Part shown: positions 58,185 through 64,000 of the stretch, in pieces
Numbering within the stretch: the first letter of the stretch is position 1
Layout of the letters: every line of letters starts with the position of its first letter
Assembly (NCBI RefSeq): GCF_004349105.1
Contig: NZ_SMLB01000020.1
Coordinates: 1 to 64,000, forward strand
Direction: 5' to 3'
Origin: Jiangella aurantiaca
GTDB lineage: Bacteria > Actinomycetota > Actinomycetes > Jiangellales > Jiangellaceae
DNA length: 64,000 nt
The notes under the pieces: model-generated
Told to the model about the DNA's origin: nothing
Databases searched by the model: none
Seen by the model: only the letters and a program-made list of their open reading frames with translations
Translations under genes and position numbers: made by a program

Positions 58185-58782
58185 GTGGCCGCCGGAACGG
58201 CGTCCTGGCGCGGCCAGTTCCTCCGCTACTTCACCGGCCGCGGCCTGTCGCTGGCCGGCAGCACCCTGGCGACGGTCGTGCTGGCGTTCGCCGTGCTCGA
58301 CGCGGGCGGCGACGCGTTCGCCGTCGGCCTGGTGCTGACGACGTCGGTGCTGACCCACACTCTTCGCGCTGCGCTGGCGGCCGCGCCGGCTCATGCTCGC
58401 GACGGTGAGCGTCCTGCTGGCCTGGCCGCTGCCACTGGCGGTGCTGGCGCTGGACGTGCACCTGGCCTGGGTGCTGGTGCCGATGGCGGTCAGCGGGCTG
58501 GCCCTCGACCTGTCCATCGTGTTCTACGAGACCGCGCGGCAGCAGCACGTGCCGGAGCACTTGATCGGCCGGGTGTCGTCGATCGGGTTGCTCGGCGAGC
58601 TTGTGCTCGTGCCGGTCGGCTACCTGCTCGGCGGCTCGATGGCCGACCGGCTCGGCTCGGCTCCCGTGCTGCGGGGCTGCGTCGCCGGCCTGGTCGGCTG
58701 CACGGCCGCGCTATTCGCCGTCCGCGACATCCGCACGCTGACGTGGCGATCCGAGCCGGAAGGGCACAAGGCGGAACGGTGA
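58185..58782 (+). pseudogene. Decayed MFS transporter gene (internal deletion and frameshift)
   Basis: The first frame from 58185 gives a normal MFS opening (QFLRYFTGRGLSLAGSTLAT, then VLDAGGDAFAVGLVLTTSVL) until about 58355. The similarity then moves to another frame, which from about 58350 to 58782 reads PRRLMLATVSVLLAWPLPLA and FYETARQQHVPEHLIGRVSS up to the end of a transporter. Together only about 195 codons remain of a usual ~410. So roughly half the gene is lost and the frame is shifted at the joint. Confidence 0.8.
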
Positions 58783-58863
58783 CGACGTCGACGGCCGCGG
58801 CGCCTACTCTCATATGGTGCCGGACGGGTTCACGTGGCGCCGCCGCGCAGCCATACTGGCGCG

Positions 58864-59496
58864 ATGATCCGGGCCGCCGCGGTGCTTGTCGCCCTGCTGC
58901 TCGTCGCGTGCACGGGTGACCACGGCGGCCACGCCGCGACGCCGTCGGGAACGCCGTCGGCGACCACGCGGGAGCGGAACGAGCAGCTGCGGGCCGAGCT
59001 GCTGGAGATGATGGAGCAGGATCAGGCCGAACGGTCCGGCGAGGTCGCCGGGGAGTGGAACGACCAGGAGCGCACGGACCGGCTGGCCGAGATCATCGAG
59101 GAGCACGGCTGGCCCGGATCGGACCTCGTCGGCACCGACGGCGCCAGCGCGGCCTGGGTGATCGCCCAGCACTCCGACCTCGACCCGGAGTTCCAGCGGC
59201 AGGCGCTGGAGCTGATGCGGCCCGCCGCCGAAGCCGGCCTGGCCGACCCCGGCGAGCTGGCCTACCTGGAGGACCGTGTCGCGCTGAATTCCGGCGGCGA
59301 ACAGGTCTACGGCACCCAGATCGGCTGCGTGGACGGCGTGCCACAGCCCGCGCCGCTCTCCGACCCGGAGACGGTCGACGAGCGGCGGGCCGAGGCCGGA
59401 CTGGAGCCGCTGGCCGACTACCTGGCCACGCTCGAGGAGGCCTGCGCCGCCGAGGCCGCGGCGAGTGCCAGCGCCAGTCCGACCCCCTTCGGCTGA
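58864..59496 (+). CDS. DUF6624-like lipoprotein
   Basis: 210-residue exported lipoprotein. The N-terminus AAAVLVALLLVACTGDHGG has a clear lipobox (LVAC). The mature part has the DUF6624 features RNEQLRAELLEMMEQDQAER, HGWPGSDLVGTDGASAAWVI and QHSDLDPEFQRQALELMRPA, then ALNSGGEQVYGTQIGC. The ATG at 58864 is chosen because it starts the signal peptide directly. It converges on the beta-propeller lipoprotein gene, and both stops lie in one inverted repeat. Function unknown. Confidence 0.85.
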   Translation: MIRAAAVLVALLLVACTGDHGGHAATPSGTPSATTRERNEQLRAELLEMMEQDQAERSGEVAGEWNDQERTDRLAEIIEEHGWPGSDLVGTDGASAAWVIAQHSDLDPEFQRQALELMRPAAEAGLADPGELAYLEDRVALNSGGEQVYGTQIGCVDGVPQPAPLSDPETVDERRAEAGLEPLADYLATLEEACAAEAAASASASPTPFG

Positions 59497-59571
59497 CTAG
59501 CCCCAGAGCCGACCGCGAGGTCCCAAGCAGCGGCGAGTCCCACAAGGGAAAGGAAACCAGTCAGCCGAAGG
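59486..59571. terminator. Inverted repeat holding both stop codons of convergent genes
   Basis: CCTTCGGCTGACT (59486-59498) and its exact complement (59559-59571) flank 60 bases. The TGA of the plus gene (59494-59496) and of the minus gene (59563-59561) are both in the stem, and both proteins end Phe-Gly. The stem can serve either direction. The loop contains copy 2 of the 50-bp repeat. Confidence 0.6.
59501..59550 (+). repeat. 50-bp dispersed repeat, copy 2 (intergenic)
   Basis: Partner of positions 35-84 (44 of 50 identical; core GCCGACCGCGAGGTCCCAAG). It lies between two convergent stop codons in the loop of a 13-bp inverted repeat and is not translated. Confidence 0.7.
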
Positions 59572-61486
59572 CCAGCCAGCCGCGCGGCTGTAGGTCGTCC
59601 AGCCCATTGGCCTGTACGCCGTCCTGCCAGACGGTGTAGAGCGTGTCGCCCACGACGATCGTGCGGCGCAGCTGCGTCCAGCCCTCGCGCGGCGCCTCGG
59701 TGCGGGTGACCTGCCCCTGCTCGGTCACGGTGTCGTCGCCGAGCCGGACGACGAGCGCGCTCGGCCCCGTCATCGTCTCGAGCGGCACGAACACCTGGCC
59801 GGTGTCGGGCCAGAACAGGAACGCCTGCGGGTCCCACTCCGTCTGCGACCACGCGTTCGGGACGACGTGCCCGTCCAGCTTGGCCGGCGCGCTGGGGTCG
59901 GCGACGTCGAACAGCGAGACCTGGGCACCGACGGTCTGCCCTTGGGCCGAGGCCTCCTGGCCAACCCCGATGAGCCGGTCGTCGCCGCCGTCATGCAGGT
60001 AGGACGAGTACCCGGTGATCTTCAGCTCGCCGGTGACCGCCGGGTGCGCCGGGTCGGAGAGGTCGAGGACGTAGAGCGGGTCGACCTGCCGGAACGTGAC
60101 GACGTAACCGGTGTCGCCGAAGTAGCGAACGGCGTAGATCTGCTCGCCCTTGCCCAGGCCGCCGACCTGCCCCAGCTGGACGAGCTCGTCGTCGCCCTCC
60201 TCGAGCGTGTAGAGCCGGCTCTCGCTGGTGTCGGTGGTGCCGGTCCACGAGTCGATGGTCGTCGCGACCCGCAGCACGCCCTCGTGCTCGGACATCGCGT
60301 ACCGGCCGATGATGCGGCCCTCGACCTCGCCGGAGGCCAGGTACCGCGCCGGGACGTTGCCGGTGATGTCGAACGCGTGGATGCCGGTCGTCACTTCACC
60401 GGGCGCGGGCATCGGCCGGATCGAGCGGTCGTCCGGGGCGAACGGGTCGCCCCACCGGGTCGTCGCGACGTAGAGGCGGTCCTGGCTGGCGTAGACGGTG
60501 TCGCCGTCGGTCAGCACGCCGACCGTGCCGTCGGCGCTGAGTCCGTCCGCCGGGTCGAACGTCAGCACGCTGAGCGTGGAGTAGCCGGCGAACTCGTCGG
60601 GCCGGCTCAGCTGCTCGCAGCCGACCAACTGGCCGGTCACCGGCTCGGCGTCACCACTGGTGAACGTGTACGACGGGAGCCAGTCGCCGATGGTGGACTC
60701 CTCGACGATGGCGCGGTTGCGCTCGGTGAGCTCCTCCTCCGGCCGGTTCCAGTCCTCCTCCGTCATCGGGAACGCGAGGGTGGGGTAGGAGCTGACGACC
60801 AGCCGGACGGTCTCGTCGACCATGCGGGCGTCGAGGTAGTTGCCGTCGACCTCGAGCCGCGACTCGACCACCGGTGCCGCGGGGTCGGAGATGTCGACCA
60901 GGAGCACCGCGGTGGTCGACGGTGGCCCGCCGGGGTAGTCGCTGGCCGCGGTGTCGTAGGCGATCATCGTGTTCTGCCTGACCAGCACGACCACGCGGTC
61001 GCCGGCCAGGAACACCGTGGCGTCGGCGTACTGCTGCTCGGTGCCCTCGACCAGCTCGAGCCGGCCGAGCTCGCGCGGCGCGGTGCCGGTGACGTCGATG
61101 ATGCGCAGGTCGCCGCTGGCGGCGGTGACCAGCAGCCGCCCGTCGGTCTTGGCCACGTCGGGCTCGTCGACGCCGGCCTCCTGCACGTTCGTGGTGGAGT
61201 GCGCCGGGGCCTGCGGTCCGGCCGCGCCGCTGTCCTCGGCCGCGAACGACTCCGCGCCATCGGCACGCGCCGCTCCGTCCGTCGCGTAAAACATCATGTC
61301 GTTGCCACTCAGCCCCCACGGCCCGACCCGGTCGCGTGCCTCCGTCTTCAGGTGATCCAGGACGTCTTCGCAAGCGTCGAAGGACGTCAGCCCCATGACG
61401 GCGATCGCACCGTCTTCGTCGTCAGCACCGAACGAGCAACCGGCGAGCATGCCCAAAGAGACAAGGCCGGCAAACCACCGCCTCAT
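59561..61486 (-). CDS. Beta-propeller lipoprotein (PF09826 type)
   Basis: 641 residues. The signal peptide RRWFAGLVSLGMLAGCSFG ends in a lipobox (LAGC, Cys16), so it is lipid-anchored outside. The core has repeated propeller blades: TNVQEAGVDEPDVAKTDGRL, then RLVVSSYPTLAFPM, GVLRVATTIDSWTGT, YAVRYFGDTGYVVTFRQVDP and QAFLFWPDTGQVFVPLET. These match the beta-propeller domain family found in bacteria and archaea of saline habitats. The role is unknown; substrate or metal binding at the cell surface is possible. Convergent with the DUF6624 gene. Confidence 0.88.
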   Translation of the reverse strand: MRRWFAGLVSLGMLAGCSFGADDEDGAIAVMGLTSFDACEDVLDHLKTEARDRVGPWGLSGNDMMFYATDGAARADGAESFAAEDSGAAGPQAPAHSTTNVQEAGVDEPDVAKTDGRLLVTAASGDLRIIDVTGTAPRELGRLELVEGTEQQYADATVFLAGDRVVVLVRQNTMIAYDTAASDYPGGPPSTTAVLLVDISDPAAPVVESRLEVDGNYLDARMVDETVRLVVSSYPTLAFPMTEEDWNRPEEELTERNRAIVEESTIGDWLPSYTFTSGDAEPVTGQLVGCEQLSRPDEFAGYSTLSVLTFDPADGLSADGTVGVLTDGDTVYASQDRLYVATTRWGDPFAPDDRSIRPMPAPGEVTTGIHAFDITGNVPARYLASGEVEGRIIGRYAMSEHEGVLRVATTIDSWTGTTDTSESRLYTLEEGDDELVQLGQVGGLGKGEQIYAVRYFGDTGYVVTFRQVDPLYVLDLSDPAHPAVTGELKITGYSSYLHDGGDDRLIGVGQEASAQGQTVGAQVSLFDVADPSAPAKLDGHVVPNAWSQTEWDPQAFLFWPDTGQVFVPLETMTGPSALVVRLGDDTVTEQGQVTRTEAPREGWTQLRRTIVVGDTLYTVWQDGVQANGLDDLQPRGWLAFG

Positions 61487-61534
61487 GTCCGATTCGACGG
61501 CGCCGGTCAGTCGCCGGTTCCGTGACCGTCCAGG

Positions 61535-62785
61535 TCAACCTAGGTAACGGTGGAGGAAGGCATTGCCGAACCGGCCGTCCGGGTCGTACTCGCCGCGCAG
61601 GCGGCGGAAGTCCGCCAGCCGCGGATACCGCTCGCGCACCTGCGCGGGATCGACGGTGAACAGCTTGCCCCAGTGCGGCCGGGCGTCGTACGGGGCCAGC
61701 GCGCGCTCGATCTCCGCCAGCACCGGCCGGACGCCCTCTGGGTCCTTCGTCCAGGTGAAATGGAGACCGGCGACGCCGCGTCCGTACGACGAGCTGAGCC
61801 AGAGGTCGTCGCCGGCGACCGTGCGCACCTCGCAGACCTGCAGCACCGGCGCGATCCGGTCGGCCAGCTTCGCGACCGCGCCGAACGCCTCGACCGCGTG
61901 GTCGCGCGCGACCAGGAACTCCGACTGCAGCTCCTCGCCGCTGCTCGGAGTGAACCCGAGCCTGAAGTGCGGCAGCCGGTCGTACCACGGGCCGGCCACG
62001 CCGAGCTGCTCGGTGCAGTTGAGGGCCGGCATGCCGGGGACCGGGTTGCGGGGTCCGTCGGCCAGCCGGGCGCCCATCCAGGCCGGGTCCGGCGTCCAGC
62101 CGTCGCCGTCCTCCACCCGGTGCTTGACCCAGCTTCGCGTGGTGCCGGCCCAGTCGGTGAAGACGCTGACGCTGTATGCGGCCGCGAAGATCTCGTCGAA
62201 CCGCTCTGCGACGGTGTCGAGCGGGAGGTCGTCGTAGACCACCTGCCGCACGTCGAACGCGGGCACGACGTCGAGCGTCACCGCCACGACGACGCCGAGC
62301 CCGCCCAGCGCCACGACCGCGCCGGCGAAGTCCGGCTCATCGCGGCGCAGCGTGACCAGTTCGCCGTCGGCCCGCACCAGCTGCAGCCCGGCCACCGCCG
62401 TCGCGAGGTTGCCGTTGCCGTCGCCGGACCCGTGCGTGGCCGTCGCGACCGCCCCGGCCACCGAGATGTGCGGCAGCGAGCCGAGGTTGTGCAGCGCCCA
62501 GCCCTGCCGGTGCAGCTCCTCGGCGAGGTCGCCGTAGCGCAGCCCGGCCGCGACGGTCACCGTGCGGGCCGCGGCGTCGACCTCGACCCGTGGCGGCAGC
62601 TCGGCGACCGACACCAGCTCGCCGGTGGTGTCGGCGACGTCGCTGAACGAGTGCCGGCTGCCCAGAGCCCGGATTCGCCGGGTGCGTGCGACGAGGTCCT
62701 GTAGCTCCTCGACGGACGACGGCGTGTGGACCCGCGTCGCCCCATAGGTGAGGTTGCCTGCCCAGTTCGTCCGTTCCGCGCTCAC
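61535..62785 (-). CDS. Alditol oxidase (AldO-like, FAD-dependent)
   Basis: 416 residues. It oxidises the C1 hydroxyl of alditols such as xylitol or sorbitol to the aldose with H2O2 release, by similarity to Streptomyces AldO. The FAD domain holds LGSRHSFSDV with H45, the residue that carries covalent FAD in AldO, and SLPHISVAGAVATATHGSGD. The substrate domain has AAYSVSVFTDWAG, NCTEQLGVAGPWYDRLPHFR and the end motif RPHWGKLFTVDPAQ and YPRLADF. GTG at 62785 (SAERTNWAGNLTYGA) is chosen over the upstream ATG at 62851, which lies in the divergent gene. No transporter lies next to it. Confidence 0.88.
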   Translation of the reverse strand: MSAERTNWAGNLTYGATRVHTPSSVEELQDLVARTRRIRALGSRHSFSDVADTTGELVSVAELPPRVEVDAAARTVTVAAGLRYGDLAEELHRQGWALHNLGSLPHISVAGAVATATHGSGDGNGNLATAVAGLQLVRADGELVTLRRDEPDFAGAVVALGGLGVVVAVTLDVVPAFDVRQVVYDDLPLDTVAERFDEIFAAAYSVSVFTDWAGTTRSWVKHRVEDGDGWTPDPAWMGARLADGPRNPVPGMPALNCTEQLGVAGPWYDRLPHFRLGFTPSSGEELQSEFLVARDHAVEAFGAVAKLADRIAPVLQVCEVRTVAGDDLWLSSSYGRGVAGLHFTWTKDPEGVRPVLAEIERALAPYDARPHWGKLFTVDPAQVRERYPRLADFRRLRGEYDPDGRFGNAFLHRYLG

Positions 62786-62840
62786 AGCGAGCAGCGTACG
62801 GCCCGGGTCGCGGCGGCGCGGCGGCGGCCGGTCGAGCAAG

Positions 62841-63512
62841 ATGGACCGCATGAGGCCCTGGCTGCAGCAGTGGATGGACGACCTCGTGAACGAGCGCTAC
62901 GTCGAGGCCGACGAGAACGTCCACTTCACCGAGAACCTGGCCGAGACGGTCATCGCGGAGTACTCCCTCCCCGGTCAGCTGGTGCTCGACCCGTTCGCCG
63001 GGTTCGGCACCACTCTGGTCGTCGCGGAGCGCATGGGCCGGTCCGGCCTCGGCCTCGAGCTGCTGCCGGACCGCGCGGACATGATCCGCCGCCGGCTCGG
63101 TGGCGCCGGCGAGGTCATCACCGGCGACGCTCGCAAGGTCGGGGTGCTCGTGGACCGGCCGGTCGACCTGTGCCTGACGTCGCCGCCGTACATGACGCTG
63201 CGCAACCACCCGGAGAACCCGCTCAACGCCTACGAGACCCTCGACGGCGACTACCAGACCTACCTCGGCGAACTGGATCAGATCTTCGCGCAGGTCGCCG
63301 GGCTGCTGCGGCCGTGGGGCCATCTCGTCCTCAACGTCGGCAACATGATCGACGACGGCGTCGCCACCACCCTCGCCTGGGACGTCGGCCGGATCGCCCG
63401 GCGGCACCTGACCTTTCGGCAGGAGACGTTCCTGTGCTGGGACGAGCAGCCGGAGTGGCTCACCGGCGACTACTGCCTGATCTTCCAGCGAACGGAGGAC
63501 GAGAACCGCTAG
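62841..63512 (+). CDS. Orphan TSPPY-class DNA methyltransferase
   Basis: 223 residues. SAM motif I is LDPFAGFGTTLVVAE (residues ~49-63) and the catalytic motif IV is LTSPPYMTLRN (113-117). The order motif IV after I is not as in classic beta-class enzymes, where IV precedes I, so it resembles the small bipartite or alpha/gamma-like arrangement. TSPPY suggests N4-cytosine or N6-adenine methylation. No restriction gene is adjacent. No target-recognition domain is evident, so it may act on RNA or serve as a regulatory DNA methylase. An ATG at 62850 is also possible. Confidence 0.75.
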   Translation: MDRMRPWLQQWMDDLVNERYVEADENVHFTENLAETVIAEYSLPGQLVLDPFAGFGTTLVVAERMGRSGLGLELLPDRADMIRRRLGGAGEVITGDARKVGVLVDRPVDLCLTSPPYMTLRNHPENPLNAYETLDGDYQTYLGELDQIFAQVAGLLRPWGHLVLNVGNMIDDGVATTLAWDVGRIARRHLTFRQETFLCWDEQPEWLTGDYCLIFQRTEDENR

Positions 63513-63552
63513 AGCATGCCCTGGTTGTGGTGTCATTCGAGGAGCCTGCCGG

Positions 63553-64000
63553 TCAGAACGGCGGCGGCTCAGGATCGGGCGGGCCCGACGCGCCGACCCC
63601 GGCAGCGACCCGTGCCGATGCGCTCAGGACCGGCCCGATGGCCTCGGGTTCGACGCGGTAGTGGTGGCCGGCGGGGATGGTCCACCAGGGGGTGCCGTGC
63701 GGGTCGGTGGTGATGGTGAACCCGTGCCAGGTCTTGGCGCGGTGGTGACCGGCGTGCAGCGCCCAGGTGTTGGCGGGGCCGGTGCTGCCGCCGTGGGCGT
63801 AGGGCACCCGGTGGTCGATCTCGGCCTCGGTGGCCGGGCGGTGGCAGGTGGGGAAGCGGCAGGTCCGGTCCCGGGTGACGACGTGGGCGGCGAGGTCGGC
63901 GGGCGGGGTGTAGGTGGTGCGCCCGTACTCGAGTAGCCGCCCGTCGGCGGGTCGGTGAGCAGCCGGCGCAGGGTGGCGTCGGCGGTGATGCGGCGCACCG
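63553..64000 (-). pseudogene. HNH endonuclease (DUF222/HNH type), 3' part with frameshift
   Basis: The C-terminal part of an actinobacterial DUF222-HNH protein, cut by the window end. The HNH core reads CRFPTCHRP, EIDHRVPYAHGGSTGPANTW and HAGHHRAKTW, with the zinc Cys pair and catalytic His. Upstream, the frame that reads LRRLLTDP shifts to the one that reads ADGRLLEYGRTTYTPPADLA at the G-run 63949-63951; one extra G would restore the canonical order. Either the gene is inactive or there is a base-call error in the homopolymer. These genes are multi-copy in many actinomycetes. Confidence 0.7.

Noticed and set aside
1-64000. CRISPR arrays, tRNA and rRNA genes
   Set aside because: I found no regularly spaced direct repeats with spacers and no cloverleaf or rRNA core sequences in either strand.

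Overview
The window is one contiguous stretch of a high-GC actinomycete chromosome. Support comes from the strong G/C third-position bias, many GTG starts with GTGA/ATGA overlaps, and the gene content: an intein-bearing dnaB beside a MATE gene, NarL/DesK-type two-component pairs, an ECF42-type sigma factor with its DGPF partner, and AldO-type alditol oxidase. A filamentous or Jiangella-like actinomycete would fit, but nothing here fixes the genus. I see no tRNA, rRNA, CRISPR array, prophage or complete insertion sequence.

Layout. 1-8.9 kb: a response regulator, a polytopic membrane protein, a thiamine-binding (DUF77) protein, an ABC1/UbiB kinase, a large secreted subtilase and its divergent TrmB/LuxR-like regulator. 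9-13.5 kb: a MATE transporter and dnaB, separated by a cluster of DnaA-box-like sites; dnaB carries a 427-residue LAGLIDADG intein. 13.5-16.8 kb: a small secreted protein, two regulators and an aldo/keto reductase. 17-25.3 kb: a laterally acquired-looking defence block of lower GC, hsdR-hsdS-GIY-YIG-hsdM, followed by an AlbA_2/GHKL protein behind a perfect 16-bp palindrome. 25.4-29.3 kb: WYL regulator, DinB-like protein, GNAT, then YciI/DGPF plus ECF42 sigma factor.

29.4-44.6 kb is the most coherent system: a catabolic locus for a uronate-containing polysaccharide. It holds a GH16-like secreted enzyme, a BNR_4 (lyase-like) protein, an oligosaccharide/peptide-type ABC importer with fused ATPases, a uronate dehydrogenase homologue, an SMP-30 lactonase, a mandelate-racemase/enolase-superfamily dehydratase, a FAH-family enzyme and a Gfo/Idh oxidoreductase. 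A LysR gene sits between the divergent arms and is flanked by two inverted copies of a 47-bp element (37/47 identical) centred on CTGATCATCAG. These copies read outward, toward the catabolic arm and the transporter arm.

45.3-64 kb: an MMPL transporter with its histidine kinase and response regulator, two MarR-like regulators behind a perfect palindrome, a pyrimidine-dimer-glycosylase-like protein, a DHA2 MFS exporter with a SoxR/MerR-like promoter, a DUF885 hydrolase, an AlkZ-like glycosylase, GNAT, HAD, a decayed MFS gene, two lipoproteins, alditol oxidase, an orphan DNA methyltransferase and the end of a frameshifted HNH gene.

Three unrelated dispersed non-coding repeat families each occur twice in the window: a 21-24 bp stem-loop (728-838 and 44592-44663), a 58-bp element (8993-9050 and 45110-45167) and a 50-bp element (35-84 and 59501-59550). 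One copy of the last lies in frame inside a response-regulator gene. All calls rest on reading the sequence and on family knowledge; no database search was run.
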